Numbered from the stretch's first letter, positions 7,976 through 18,824 are shown. The stretch is 64,000 bases of DNA from Lysobacter sp. GX 14042 (GCF_021390425.1 NZ_JAJUWY010000009.1:1-64000), one strand, 5' to 3'. Program-made: numbers and translations. Notes: generated by a model from the sequence alone, not told the origin.

Positions 7976-7989
7976 GGGAGCGGGGCGGC

Positions 7990-8748
7990 ATGTCCGTGCG
8001 GCACCGCCTCGGCCAGCGGCTCGCCCGCTACCTCGCCCGGCCACGCGCCGGACACAGCTCGCTGCCGGCCACCACGCCGGAGGACCTGGGCGCGGTCCTG
8101 CAGGTGGGCGACGTGCTGCTGGTGGAAGGCACCAGCCGGCTGTCGACGGTGATCAAGTACCTGACCCAGTCCACCTGGTCGCACGCGGCGCTGTATGTCG
8201 GCGACCGCCTCGGCGGCGCCGCGATGCTGGTGGAGGCCGACGTGGCCGAGGGCGTCCGGCGGGTGCCGTTGTCGCTGTACTCGGACCTGCACACGCGGAT
8301 CTGCCGACCGGTGGGGCTTGGACCGGCGGATGTGGATGCGCTTCTGGATTTCGTGCGCACCCGGCTGGGCAACGCCTACGACCTGCGCAACGTGTTCGAC
8401 CTGCTGCGCTACCTGGTACGGGTGCCGGTGCCGACCCCGATGAAGCGGCGGATGATCGCACTGGGCAGCGGCGACCCGACGCGGGCGATCTGCTCGACCC
8501 TGCTGGCGCAGGCGTTCGAATCGATCCGCTATCCGATCCTGCCGCAGGTCGAGTCGATCCCACCGGCACACCCCGGCGCGGCGCGGGTCCGCCGGGAGAT
8601 CCTGCACATCCGTAACTACTCGCTGTTCGTGCCGCGCGACTTCGACGTCTCGCCGTACTTCCGCATCGTCAAGCCGCGGCTGGACGAGGACTTCGATTAC
8701 CGCCGGCTGAGCTGGGGCGATACGGGACCGGCCGCGGGGGACGGGTGA
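7990..8748 (+). CDS. YiiX/YebB-like permuted NlpC/P60 cysteine hydrolase
   Basis: A 252-residue protein of the YiiX-like group, a circularly permuted NlpC/P60 papain-fold family. Motifs in order: VGDVLLVEG, STWSHAALYVGD with the likely catalytic histidine, MLVEADVAEGV, and then TRAICSTLLAQAF with the nucleophilic cysteine, which follows the histidine as expected for the permuted order. Members are thought to cleave amide or ester bonds of lipids or peptides. There is no clear signal peptide; the N-terminus is arginine-rich (RHRLGQRLARYLARPR). Convergent with the DUF1176 gene, whose end is 34 bp away. Confidence 0.8.
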   Translation: MSVRHRLGQRLARYLARPRAGHSSLPATTPEDLGAVLQVGDVLLVEGTSRLSTVIKYLTQSTWSHAALYVGDRLGGAAMLVEADVAEGVRRVPLSLYSDLHTRICRPVGLGPADVDALLDFVRTRLGNAYDLRNVFDLLRYLVRVPVPTPMKRRMIALGSGDPTRAICSTLLAQAFESIRYPILPQVESIPPAHPGAARVRREILHIRNYSLFVPRDFDVSPYFRIVKPRLDEDFDYRRLSWGDTGPAAGDG

Positions 8749-8782
8749 GCGGCCCGCCCTTTCGATTCCTTCTTCCGGTGGC

Positions 8783-9853
8783 TCAGCGGGTCACGTTCCG
8801 CACGAGCCGGGGCAGGTGCCACGCCCCGCCGGGAGCCACAAGCCGGCAAAATCCGCTGCTGCTGTCGGCGGTCTGCACGAACCGCTCGCCATCCCAGGTC
8901 CAGCTCGCGTGCCAGAAGCAATCGCCGAGGCCGCGGCCCTTCTGCATCGCCTGGATCTCCCCGCCCTCATGCCTGCTGGCCGATGTGGTCACCAACTCCG
9001 GATCGTAGGGCGCCTCATCGTTCACGACCCAGTAGCCGATGCCCTCGTTGTAGGCACCCGTCCAGCAACGGGTCGACACCAGCAGCTTCTCCGCGTCGAG
9101 CCGCATGGCCTCAAGGGGCGTGGACCGCTCCTCGTCATTGAGATCCCGGCACTCTTCGGGATCCGGAAGGCTTTTCACCACGGCGGAACGCAGACCCGGA
9201 AGATGGGCCAGGCGATCATCGGCAGGTTGTGCCGCGACAGGCGCCACGGCGCGCACGACGGGTGCGGCGACTGGTGGCGGCACGGCGTCCTCGCTGCGCG
9301 TACCGCGCCGTACCAGTGCACCGGGCGTGCCCAGTCGCCCCTGGAATTCATCCATTTTCAGCAATACCGCAGTCGCGCCCTGGTCGGAGAGCACCCAAGG
9401 GCTGTCGGTGCCCTCTCCGTGGAAGACGATCGTGCTGTCGCGCTTCAGGGCGTGGATCAGCGCCTTGAGCTGCCCGGAAGACAGCTCGCCGGTGCCCTCC
9501 ACACGGTTGAAGTCGACGCGCCCCAGATGCTGGTCATTGATCCGCAACTCCAGCGCGGCAGGCATCGCCGTTTCCTCGTACTGGCCCAGCATCACCCGGG
9601 CCTCGACCGGGGCGCCCGCGCCGGCGCGCCTTGTCAGCAACACCGAGACGGGAGAACCGGGGCCGGATTCCTTGCCGTAGCCCGCGGCACGACAGGTCCG
9701 CGTGTTGTCGCAGACCAGCAGCCAGTCGTGGTGCTGGAACTCCAGTCCTACCGCTTCGCCCGCCGTTGCCGTGGGCACCACGAGCAACAGCAGGCCGGCA
9801 GCCGCCAGGAGCGGGAGCCCGGATGCACGCCAGGGTCTTTCCAAATGCATCAT
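8783..9853 (-). CDS. DUF1176 secreted protein
   Basis: A 356-residue protein starting MMHLERPWRASG with a clear signal peptide (LPLLAAAGLLLLVVPTATAG). It belongs to the DUF1176 family of exported proteins of unknown role. Visible features are an N-terminal domain with a paired-cysteine strand (WLLVCDNTRTCRAAGY) and a C-terminal domain with further cysteines (STRCWTGAYNEGIGYW, GDCFWHASWTWDGERF), probably disulphide-bonded in the periplasm. It is preceded by GAGGGGA and lies 10 bp after a lipoprotein gene on the same strand, so the two are likely co-transcribed with the broken M15 gene upstream. Confidence 0.8.
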   Translation of the reverse strand: MMHLERPWRASGLPLLAAAGLLLLVVPTATAGEAVGLEFQHHDWLLVCDNTRTCRAAGYGKESGPGSPVSVLLTRRAGAGAPVEARVMLGQYEETAMPAALELRINDQHLGRVDFNRVEGTGELSSGQLKALIHALKRDSTIVFHGEGTDSPWVLSDQGATAVLLKMDEFQGRLGTPGALVRRGTRSEDAVPPPVAAPVVRAVAPVAAQPADDRLAHLPGLRSAVVKSLPDPEECRDLNDEERSTPLEAMRLDAEKLLVSTRCWTGAYNEGIGYWVVNDEAPYDPELVTTSASRHEGGEIQAMQKGRGLGDCFWHASWTWDGERFVQTADSSSGFCRLVAPGGAWHLPRLVRNVTR

Positions 9854-9863
9854 CGGCTTCCCC

Positions 9864-10409
9864 TCAGTCGGTGTCCGGGCAGTCGGCTTCGACGTCATAC
9901 CCGAGATAGTAGTAACCGCTCCAGAGGATCCCGCCCGCACCCGGAGCGCCCGAACGTACGCGAAAGCGGACCCCTTCGCCGGTAGCGCAGTGCTCGAAAA
10001 CATCGCGCCGGCCATCGCGATCGACATCCAATGCATCATCCGGCGCCGCAACCTGCTCCGGCACCAGCACCCCGATTGCCAGCCCATCGGAAGCGTCGGG
10101 CTCGATGAGGTAGAACGACAGGCCGTCTGCCACGTTCACTTCGCGTCGATCGTCGTCCAGCGCGGGACAGGCATCACCCGGACCGGCACGTCGACCGACC
10201 TTCGCGCGCACCGCCTGCTGCGGCCCATCCAGCATCACCACCACAGCTCCGGTACCGGGGGCGACATCGGCTTCGGCCAGCGCAATGCAAGGGCCGTGCA
10301 CCCAGCCGATCGGCGGCGGCCCACCGGCATCCCGCTTCACCACCGATGCGCAGGCCGACAACAGCAGGCAGGCCAGAACGGAAGCTCCCATGCGACAACG
10401 ATGGGTCAT
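9864..10409 (-). CDS. Lipoprotein, unrecognised family
   Basis: A 181-residue protein starting MTHRCRMGASV with a lipoprotein signal ending in the lipobox LLSAC (acylated Cys at about residue 20). The mature part contains two short acidic segments (PALDDDRREVN; DDALDVDRDGRRDVFEHC) that resemble calcium-binding or dockerin/FG-GAP-like loops, and a tyrosine-rich C-terminus (SGYYYLGYDVEADC). I do not recognise the family. It begins 4 bp after the M15 peptidase stop and ends 10 bp before the DUF1176 start, so the three form one transcription unit of envelope genes. Confidence 0.65.
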   Translation of the reverse strand: MTHRCRMGASVLACLLLSACASVVKRDAGGPPPIGWVHGPCIALAEADVAPGTGAVVVMLDGPQQAVRAKVGRRAGPGDACPALDDDRREVNVADGLSFYLIEPDASDGLAIGVLVPEQVAAPDDALDVDRDGRRDVFEHCATGEGVRFRVRSGAPGAGGILWSGYYYLGYDVEADCPDTD

Positions 10410-10413
10410 GCGC

Positions 10414-10985
10414 CTATCTCCCGTTGAAAGACCAGTGGGGTGCATCGGAGCGCAGCTTGCGCACGCCGTAGGATGCGCCGACATCGTGCAGACCGAGGTT
10501 CGAATTGACGTTTGGCGTCCAGGTTACGGTCACCGCCGATCCATCCTTGCGCGGCAGCTCGATCACCCCGCTCCAGCGGATCGTCATGTCGATCGCTCGC
10601 CCCGAAATGTGATTGCTGGTCAACGCCGGCGGATGGATGCTGCGTGGCGGCATGGCCAAGCCGAACCCCCGGACCATTTGCAGCGCGCCAGTCCTGCTCG
10701 CGGCCTCGTCGTGATGGTCCCAACGGATACCCACCCCTGGCATGGAGATGGCCTCAGCGGCCATGCACTTGCCGTTCGCAATTTTCCATGACCAATGGAA
10801 CAGGTACGCACGCTTGGGATTCCGACGCGTCGCGGAAACCTCGACGGTCGCTCCTGCATCCGCCAGTACGGCGAGGAAGGCCTCGACATCACGACGGAGC
10901 TTGCCTCAAGGTCTTCGATCCGTCGGCTGTTCCTGGCATGGGTGTTCGCCCACGCCACCCAGTGCGCGCCGCTTCTGGCGTCCAT
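10414..10985 (-). pseudogene. M15 (D-Ala-D-Ala carboxypeptidase-like) peptidase, frameshifted
   Basis: Reading from the ATG at 10985, which has a strong AAGGAGG seven bases upstream, the protein begins MDARSGAHWVAWANTHARN and loses frame within 10901-10907. In the next frame it continues KLRRDVEAFLAVLADAGATV, then RAYLFHWSWKIANG, and reaches the M15 zinc motif SNHISGRAID near 10590-10620 and a normal end at 10414. One base appears to be missing. Joined, the product would be about 190 residues, close to single-domain M15 peptidases that trim peptidoglycan stems. No signal peptide is seen. It is either a recent pseudogene or a sequencing error; the downstream frame lacks its own good start. Confidence 0.8.
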
Positions 10986-11068
10986 ATTCTCCTCCTTGAG
11001 TCGGGTTCATCCTTGGTCGGCCGAGCAATCCGTGCGGCTGATGGCAGCCTACTGCAACTTGGGTGCCG

Positions 11069-12733
<1,665 letters not shown>

Positions 12734-12807
12734 GGCGGCTCCTTGGACAGCGAACGGGCGATTATCGCAGGGCCGCCAAGCCGGATGCCTCCCCTCCGGT
12801 ACACGAA

Positions 12808-12829
12808 GAGCCCGGCCGGAGCCGGGCTC
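12808..12829 (-). terminator. Rho-independent terminator after the small secreted protein
   Basis: A 9-bp perfect stem (GAGCCCGGC / GCCGGGCTC) with a 4-base loop, read on the minus strand about 43 bp after the stop at 12872 and followed by a short U-containing tract (TTCGTGT). It also separates that gene from hutU. Confidence 0.6.
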
Positions 12830-12871
12830 CTGGATCGTGCGCCCCGGGGATCGGACGCGGCGCCGGAAACC

Positions 12872-13186
12872 TCAGCGGATCGCCGGATCGAGCCTGCGCA
12901 GGGCATCGGCGATATCGGTGGCCCCGGTGCTTTCCAGGTCGCGCCGGCTGTAGACCCGGCCGTTGGCCGCCACGCATCCGTCGCGGTCCAGCGATCCGAC
13001 CTCGCCGCGCTCGACTGCGCGGTCGTCGCGGTCGCGCAGGTGGGTGCCGGTGTAGCGCAGGCAGTCACGGTCGGCGTCGACCCGGGCCTGCCTGCCGGCT
13101 TCGCGTTCCTGCGGCGGCGGCTCCGTGGCCTGGGCAAACGCGGCGACGGGGAGCGAGATCGCGATCAACATCAGCAGCTTCTTCAT
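12872..13186 (-). CDS. Small secreted protein, unrecognised
   Basis: A 104-residue protein starting MKKLLMLIAISLPVAAFAQA, a clean signal peptide with cleavage after AFA. The mature part is short, charged and carries two cysteines (DRDCLRYTGT and DRDGCVAANGRVYS) that could form one disulphide. Similar small exported proteins with a CLRxTG-type motif are common in xanthomonads, but I know no function. The start at 13186 is supported by GGAGG upstream; the longer open frame ahead of it is not needed. It has its own terminator at 12808-12829. Confidence 0.7.
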   Translation of the reverse strand: MKKLLMLIAISLPVAAFAQATEPPPQEREAGRQARVDADRDCLRYTGTHLRDRDDRAVERGEVGSLDRDGCVAANGRVYSRRDLESTGATDIADALRRLDPAIR

Positions 13187-13333
13187 CGTCAGCCTCCTCG
13201 GATATGGGCCGGATGGCCATCTCGACCATACGCCGGCACCGGGCGGCATGCAGCCGACGACCGGCAACCATTCACCGGCACCCGTGACCAACGGGCCGCG
13301 GGACTGCAACACCGGCCCGATATCATTCGCCGG

Positions 13334-14602
13334 ATGAGCATGTTCCGCACCGCGGCACTGGCCGCCTCACTCCTCCTCGCCGCCTGCGGCACCACCCCCG
13401 GCCCGGAGACCGCCCCCCAAGGCCCCGCGCAGGCCGCGGCAGAGCTCCGCCCGAGCGTGCTGCTGGTGTCCATCGACGGCTTCCGTGCCGACTACCTGGA
13501 TCTCGGCCTCACCCCCAACCTGCAGCGCCTGGCCGACGGCGGCGTGCGCGCACAATGGATGACGCCCTCCTATCCCAGCCTGACTTTCCCCAACCACTAC
13601 ACCCTGGTCACCGGACTGCGTCCGGACCACCACGGGGTGATCCACAACACGATGCGTGATCCGGTGCTGGGCAAGTTCCGGATCAATGATCGCGAGGCCG
13701 TCGGCAGTGGCGCCTGGTGGGGCGGCGAGCCGATCTGGGTGGCCGCGGAAAAGGCCGGCCTGCCGACCGCGGCGATGTTCTGGGTCGGGTCCGAAGCCCC
13801 GGTCGCGGGCGTGCGGCCGACCCGCTGGTCGCGGTTCGATGCCGGCGTCGGCGTGGACGAGCGCATCGACCGGGTGCTGGGCTGGCTTGCCGAACCGGAG
13901 GAGACCCGGCCGCGCCTGGCGACGCTGTATTTCGAACACCTGGACAGCGCCGGCCACCGCAACGGCCCGCGCGCCCCGGAAACCCTGCAGGCACTGCGGG
14001 AAATGGACGCGGCGATCGGCCGTCTGGTGGAAGGCCTGGCCGCCCGCGGACTGCAGGACCGCGTCGACCTGGTGGTGGTGTCCGACCACGGCATGGCCGA
14101 GGTCCCGCCGGGCCACGTCGTCGTCGTGGAGGACATGGTCGAACCGGCCGACGTCGAACTGGTCAGCGCCGGACAGTCGGTCGGCTTCCAGCCGGTGGCC
14201 GGCCGCACGGCCGCCGCCGAGGCCCGACTGCTCGGGCGGCACGACCACTACGAATGCTGGCGGCGCGGCGAGCTGCCGCAGCGCTGGCACTTCGGCACCC
14301 ATCCGCGGGTCCCGGCGATCGTCTGCCAGATGGACGAGGGCTGGGATGCCCGGCCCCGCGAATATGCCGCGCGCGGCGGCGACCGGCCCCGGGGGTCACA
14401 CGGCTACGATCCGGCGCTGCCGTCGATGCGGGCGATCTTCATCGCCGACGGGCCGTCGTTCGTCGACGGGCTCGAGCTGCCGCCGATCGACAATGTCGAT
14501 GTGTACCCGCTGCTGGCGGAACTGCTCGGGATCGAGCCGGCCGCCCACGACGGGGACCCGGCGGCGCTGCGCCCGGCATTGGACAGCGCCGGCGCTCGCT
14601 AG
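13334..14602 (+). CDS. Nucleotide pyrophosphatase/phosphodiesterase (NPP family) lipoprotein
   Basis: A 422-residue alkaline-phosphatase-superfamily enzyme of the NPP type, like the structurally known Xanthomonas NPP. It has a lipoprotein signal (SLLLAACGTT). Zinc and nucleophile motifs are SIDGFRADYL, the threonine nucleophile in SYPSLTFPNHYTLVTG, EHLDSAGHRNGP and VVSDHGMAEV. Such enzymes cleave phosphodiester or pyrophosphate bonds of nucleotides outside the cytoplasmic membrane. The ATG at 13334 precedes the signal peptide exactly. Its TAG stop overlaps the stop of the convergent beta-lactamase-fold gene within one CTAG. Confidence 0.92.
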   Translation: MSMFRTAALAASLLLAACGTTPGPETAPQGPAQAAAELRPSVLLVSIDGFRADYLDLGLTPNLQRLADGGVRAQWMTPSYPSLTFPNHYTLVTGLRPDHHGVIHNTMRDPVLGKFRINDREAVGSGAWWGGEPIWVAAEKAGLPTAAMFWVGSEAPVAGVRPTRWSRFDAGVGVDERIDRVLGWLAEPEETRPRLATLYFEHLDSAGHRNGPRAPETLQALREMDAAIGRLVEGLAARGLQDRVDLVVVSDHGMAEVPPGHVVVVEDMVEPADVELVSAGQSVGFQPVAGRTAAAEARLLGRHDHYECWRRGELPQRWHFGTHPRVPAIVCQMDEGWDARPREYAARGGDRPRGSHGYDPALPSMRAIFIADGPSFVDGLELPPIDNVDVYPLLAELLGIEPAAHDGDPAALRPALDSAGAR

Positions 14603-15996
14603 CGCTGCGGCGTAGTGGGGGTACCGGCACCGCCGTTGGTGACGCGGCTCGCCGGTACCGCCCCGCCGCCCTGGTGCCAGGTGAAGGTGTAACGGCCATC
14701 GGCATGGCGCTGCGGACGCAGTACGGCGTCGAACTGCAGTGGATAGAAGTCACCGGCGCTGTCGTAGCCCATCTGGAACACCGGCTGGCCCGCCGGCTCG
14801 ATTTCCAGCCCGTCGCCGCTTCGCCGCAGTTGCACCCGCATCAGGCCGTCCAGCTGCCAGGTGCCTTCCAGGGCCTGGAGCAGTTCCGCCGGTGGCGTGG
14901 CGACCGTGCGCGGCCCGCCCAGCGGCACGCTGTCGTCGAGCAGGTGAAGGGCCAGGCTGCCCAGTCCCCCAAGCGAGTGCAGGGCGGTATCCGACAGCAC
15001 CACCACCGCGCGCCCCTGCTCCCGGTCGAAGCCCACGAAGGAAGAGAAGCCGCCGGTGCCGCCCTCATGGGCGTGGATCGTGCGCCCGTTGAGCGGAGCC
15101 AGCATCCAGTTCATTCCGGTCGCCGGTCCACCGCCGTGGGCGACCGGTTGCCGGGTCATCTCCAGCGCGGCATATACCGGTGCCGTACCAGCGCCGAGCT
15201 GTCCCTGCACGTAGGCCAGCATGTCGCCGAGGGTGGCGTGGACCCCACCGACGCCGGCCAGGTCGGTGTGGAAGCTCCAGGCCGGGGTCGGCTGTCCGTT
15301 CGGCAGGTGGCCGGTGGCCACCCGCACGCCATCGGGCCGCTCGTTGACGTAGGCGTGGTCCATCCCCAGCGGGCTGAACAGGCGCTCATCGAGCAGGCGC
15401 TCAAAACCCATGCCCGCCCGGCGCGCGACCGCGTACGACAGCAGCATCGAGGCGTAGTTCGAATACTCGAACCGCGTGCCCGGCGCGCGCGTGAGCGAAA
15501 TCCGCCCAAGCGCCTCCAGCAGGTCGTCCGGCGCCATCGCCGCGTACGGATCGGCCGGATCGGGGATCGGCACGCCCGGCGGCAGTGCCGGCAATCCACT
15601 GGTGTGGGTGACCACGTGGCGCAGCCTGATCGGCTCCCCTTCGAAGGCCGGCACCGCGGTAGCTTCCGGCAGCCAGTCCGCCAGCGGGTCCTCGAGCGAA
15701 CCCTCGCCCCGCGCGATGAGCCCGGCCAGCAGCGTGGCGGTCATCGTCTTGGATACCGAGCCGATCTCGAAAGCGCTGTCGGGGCCGATGCGCCCGTCAT
15801 CGGCGGGATCGGCGCAGGCGTAGGCGCGGCTGACGTTCCCGGAGTCGACCACCGCGGCCGCGAAGCACGCACCGGTACGGTCGCCGTGCAGTCGTTGCCC
15901 GACCAGTCCGGCAAGCTGGCCGTCGGTCATGGCGTGGGCCGCGCCGCTGGCAAGCAGGACGGCAAGCACCGCAGGGGCAAGGTTCATCGGCTTCAT
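14599..15996 (-). CDS. Beta-lactamase/class C-fold serine hydrolase, exported
   Basis: A 465-residue member of the serine beta-lactamase-like (class C / EstB / DD-peptidase) superfamily. A signal peptide (MKPMNLAPAVLAVLLASGAA) precedes the catalytic domain: SVSK tetrad with the nucleophile serine (GSVSKTMTATLLAG), YSN triad (FEYSNYASMLLSY), and HEGGTGG in place of the KTG box. The last 90 residues form a small beta-rich domain common in esterase-like members. True lactam resistance cannot be inferred; peptidase or esterase roles are as likely. The ATG at 15996 starts the signal peptide. Convergent with the NPP gene and 20 bp after hutF in the same direction. Confidence 0.88.
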   Translation of the reverse strand: MKPMNLAPAVLAVLLASGAAHAMTDGQLAGLVGQRLHGDRTGACFAAAVVDSGNVSRAYACADPADDGRIGPDSAFEIGSVSKTMTATLLAGLIARGEGSLEDPLADWLPEATAVPAFEGEPIRLRHVVTHTSGLPALPPGVPIPDPADPYAAMAPDDLLEALGRISLTRAPGTRFEYSNYASMLLSYAVARRAGMGFERLLDERLFSPLGMDHAYVNERPDGVRVATGHLPNGQPTPAWSFHTDLAGVGGVHATLGDMLAYVQGQLGAGTAPVYAALEMTRQPVAHGGGPATGMNWMLAPLNGRTIHAHEGGTGGFSSFVGFDREQGRAVVVLSDTALHSLGGLGSLALHLLDDSVPLGGPRTVATPPAELLQALEGTWQLDGLMRVQLRRSGDGLEIEPAGQPVFQMGYDSAGDFYPLQFDAVLRPQRHADGRYTFTWHQGGGAVPASRVTNGGAGTPTTPQR

Positions 15997-16016
15997 GGCG
16001 GTTCCCGTGTTGGAGG

Positions 16017-17363
16017 CTACTGCGCGGCCAGCATCCGCTCCACGGCGGTACGGTAATCGGCGGCGATGGAGTCCGCCCGCAGGTGCCGTCCGTTCTCGGC
16101 CAGGCACCGGCCACCCACCCAGGTCTCGCGGACCAGGTTGCGGTTGCCGCTGAATACCCAGCGGTCGATCGCATCGTCGTCGCTGGCGCCGGCGAACTGT
16201 GGCGCGCGCACGTCGAGCACCAGCGCGTCGGCGAAGCGGCCGGGTTGCAGCAGGCCGATGTCGTGTCCACTGGAGTCACCCGCACTGGCCGCGACCGCCC
16301 GCAGCAGGGTGTGGCCGACGCTCGGGCTGTCGCTGCCGACGGCGATGTTGCGGCGCCGGGTCACCAGCCGCTGGCCGTACTCGAGCCAGCGCAGCTCTTC
16401 CACCGGGGAAACCGAGATGTGCGAATCCGAGCCGATCCCCAGGCGCCCGCCGGCATCGAGGTACTGGCGCAGCGGGAACAGGCCATCGCCCAGGTTGGCC
16501 TCGGTGGTCGGGCAGACCGCCACCGTCGCCCCGCTGCGTGCCAGGTCCGCGACTTCCGCGTCATCCAGGTGGGTGGCGTGGACCAGGGTCCAGCGCGGGT
16601 CGGGACCGGCATTGTCCAGCAGCCACTGCACCGGCCGCGCGCCGCGGTGCTCGAGGCACTGCTCGACCTCGGCCAGCTGCTCGGCAATGTGGATGTGGAT
16701 CCGGCTGTCGTCCGGCAGTCCTGCCAGCAGCTCGCGCATCGCCGCCTCCGGCACCGCGCGCAGGCTGTGCAGCGCGCAGCCGATCCGGACCGTGTCGCCC
16801 TGTTCCGCGCGCAGGCCGTCCAGCAGCCGCAGATAGCCGTCGACGTCGTGGCCGAAGCGCTGCTGGCGCGCGTCCAGTGCGCGGCCGTCGAAGCCGCCGG
16901 CCATGTAGAGCACCGGCAGCAGCGTCAACCGGATGCCGGTGTCGTGGGCGGCGGCGATCAGCGCCCGCGACATCGCCGCCGGGTCGTCGTACGGGCGGCC
17001 GTCGGGTGCGTGGTGCAGGTAGTGGAACTCGCAGACGGTGGTGTAACCGGCCTCCAGCATCTCCGCATACAGCTGCGCCGCGACCGCGCGCATGGCGTCG
17101 GGATCGAGCTGCTGGGCAAACCGGTACATCGCCTCGCGCCAGCTCCAGAACGAATCATCGGCACGCAGCTGGCGTTCGGCCATGCCGGCCATCGCGCGCT
17201 GGAAGGCGTGCGAGTGCAGGTTGGCGATCCCCGGCACCACGCGCTGGCCGATGGTGCCGCCGCGGACCGCCTCGCGGATGCGTCCGTACAGGTCGAGCCC
17301 GAACTTGAGGCCGTCCTGCCAGCCATCGGGCTGCCAGATACGGGCATTGGGAATGGTCGTCAT
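16017..17363 (-). CDS. hutF: Formimidoylglutamate deiminase (HutF)
   Basis: A 448-residue amidohydrolase that turns N-formimino-L-glutamate into N-formyl-L-glutamate and ammonia, the HutF branch of histidine breakdown. Metal-binding and catalytic signatures are NLHSHAFQRAMAG, the HxH-type site early in the barrel, HIHIAEQLAEVEQC, TLVHATHLDD, and GSDSHISVSPVEEL near the end. The product requires HutG (N-formylglutamate deformylase), which is not in the window. It is divergent from hutI with 95 bp between them. The start at 17363 (MTTIPNARIWQPDGW) fits the family; an upstream extension of the frame does not. Confidence 0.93.
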   Translation of the reverse strand: MTTIPNARIWQPDGWQDGLKFGLDLYGRIREAVRGGTIGQRVVPGIANLHSHAFQRAMAGMAERQLRADDSFWSWREAMYRFAQQLDPDAMRAVAAQLYAEMLEAGYTTVCEFHYLHHAPDGRPYDDPAAMSRALIAAAHDTGIRLTLLPVLYMAGGFDGRALDARQQRFGHDVDGYLRLLDGLRAEQGDTVRIGCALHSLRAVPEAAMRELLAGLPDDSRIHIHIAEQLAEVEQCLEHRGARPVQWLLDNAGPDPRWTLVHATHLDDAEVADLARSGATVAVCPTTEANLGDGLFPLRQYLDAGGRLGIGSDSHISVSPVEELRWLEYGQRLVTRRRNIAVGSDSPSVGHTLLRAVAASAGDSSGHDIGLLQPGRFADALVLDVRAPQFAGASDDDAIDRWVFSGNRNLVRETWVGGRCLAENGRHLRADSIAADYRTAVERMLAAQ

Positions 17364-17411
17364 GGTGTTGATTCTCGCCCGCCCGGCGCCAACTGGCGAG
17401 GGCACGCCGCC

Positions 17412-17417
17412 TACAAT
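17412..17417 (+). promoter_or_regulatory. Possible -10 box of hutI
   Basis: TACAAT lies 42 bp before the hutI start in the hutF/hutI divergent region. It stands out in very GC-rich DNA and matches the consensus at five of six positions. No good -35 box is visible, and I saw no clear HutC-type palindrome in the 95-bp spacer. Confidence 0.35.
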
Positions 17418-17458
17418 GGCCGGCCACGCGAACCGGGCCACTGCCCACGGAGCCTCCG

Positions 17459-18754
17459 ATGACCGACGCCACCGCCATGCCGCCCCGACCCTGGGACGGG
17501 GTGATGCTGGGGGTTTCGCTGGCGACCATGGACGGCGGGGGCACCGGCCTGGCTGTCCCGGGCGAAGCCGTGGGCCGTGCCAGGGCGACCGGCTATGGAG
17601 AGGTGCGGGACGGGGCACTGGGGTGGCGGGACGGGGTGCTGACCTATGCCGGGCCGCGGGACGGGCTGCCGGGGGCACCGGAGGAACTGGCCGCCGAGGT
17701 GGTCGAGGCGACCGGCTGGATCACCCCGGGGCTGGTCGATTGCCATACCCATCTGGTGTTTGCCGGCGACCGCGCGCGCGAGTTCGAGATGCGCCTGGAG
17801 GGCGCCAGCTACGAGGAGATCGCCCGCGCCGGTGGCGGCATCCTCTCCACCGTGCGTGCGTTGCGCCGGGCCGGAGAGGATGAGCTGCTTCGCCAGTCGC
17901 TGCCGCGGGCCCGTGCCCTGGTGGCCGACGGCGCGACCACGATCGAGATCAAGTCCGGCTACGGCCTGGACCTGGAGAACGAGCGCAAGATGCTGCGGGT
18001 CGCGCGCCGGATCGGCGAGGCACTCGGCATCACCGTGCGGACCACCTGCCTGGCCGCCCACGCGCTGCCACCGGAGTACGCCGGCCGGCCGGACGAGTAC
18101 ATCGACGCGGTGCTCGGGTGGCTGCCGCAACTGCACGGCGAGGGGCTGGTCGACGCCGTCGATGCCTTCTGCGAGGGGATCGGCTTCAGCCCCGGCCAGA
18201 CCCGCCGCGTCTTCGAGGGCGCGCGAGCCCTCGGCATGCCGGTGAAGCTGCACGCCGACCAGCTCAGCGACCTGGGCGGCGCCGGACTGGTGGCGGAGTT
18301 CGATGGCCTGTCGGCCGACCACGTCGAACACAGCAGCGTGGACGGGGTCCGTGCCATGGCCGCAGCCGGCTCGGTGGCGGTCCTGTTGCCCGGGGCGTTC
18401 CACGTGCTGCGCGAGACCCGGCTCCCGCCGCTGGCGGCATTGCGCGAACACGGTGTCGCGATGGCGGTGGCGACCGACTGCAATCCGGGGACCTCGCCGC
18501 TGCAGTCGCTGCGCCAGGCGATGCAGCTGGCCTGCACCCACTTCCGCCTGACTCCGGAGGAAGCACTGCGCGGTGCGACCGTGCACGCCGCCCGGGCGCT
18601 CGGCCTGGACGATCGCGGCAGGCTGCGCCCGGGCATGCGTGCCGATTTCGTGCTCTGGGACATCAACCATCCCGCCGAACTGGGCTACTGGCTCGGCGGG
18701 CAACTCGCGAAGGCAGTGTATGCCGGCGGCCGCGAGTTGCCGGTCCGCGACTGA
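17459..18754 (+). CDS. hutI: Imidazolonepropionase
   Basis: A 431-residue amidohydrolase that opens 4-imidazolone-5-propionate to N-formimino-L-glutamate, the step between HutU and HutF. Typical segments are [19 protein letters not shown] (metal-binding HxH and substrate arginine), [53 protein letters not shown] and [14 protein letters not shown] with the metal-binding aspartate. It is slightly longer than many homologues because of a glycine-rich N-terminal extension of about 25 residues. Convergent with the THX gene; a terminator at 18802-18824 lies between. Confidence 0.95.
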   Translation: MTDATAMPPRPWDGVMLGVSLATMDGGGTGLAVPGEAVGRARATGYGEVRDGALGWRDGVLTYAGPRDGLPGAPEELAAEVVEATGWITPGLVDCHTHLVFAGDRAREFEMRLEGASYEEIARAGGGILSTVRALRRAGEDELLRQSLPRARALVADGATTIEIKSGYGLDLENERKMLRVARRIGEALGITVRTTCLAAHALPPEYAGRPDEYIDAVLGWLPQLHGEGLVDAVDAFCEGIGFSPGQTRRVFEGARALGMPVKLHADQLSDLGGAGLVAEFDGLSADHVEHSSVDGVRAMAAAGSVAVLLPGAFHVLRETRLPPLAALREHGVAMAVATDCNPGTSPLQSLRQAMQLACTHFRLTPEEALRGATVHAARALGLDDRGRLRPGMRADFVLWDINHPAELGYWLGGQLAKAVYAGGRELPVRD

Positions 18755-18801
18755 TACCCGCCAGCGGAACGCAGACCGGGCCACCCGCCGCCACAAACAA
18801 A

Positions 18802-18824
18802 AACCCCGCCGGACAGGCGGGGTT
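18802..18824 (-). terminator. Rho-independent terminator of the THX gene
   Basis: A 9-bp stem (AACCCCGCC / GGCGGGGTT) with a 5-base loop. On the minus strand it is followed by GGTTTTTGTTTG, a good U-tract, and it lies about 25 bp after the THX stop. On the plus strand it may also help end the hutI transcript. Confidence 0.8.

Noticed and set aside
14599-15996. Antibiotic-resistance beta-lactamase
   Set aside because: The SVSK and YSN motifs are shared with esterases and DD-peptidases, and the KTG box is replaced by a histidine-glycine motif. The sequence does not support a resistance claim.
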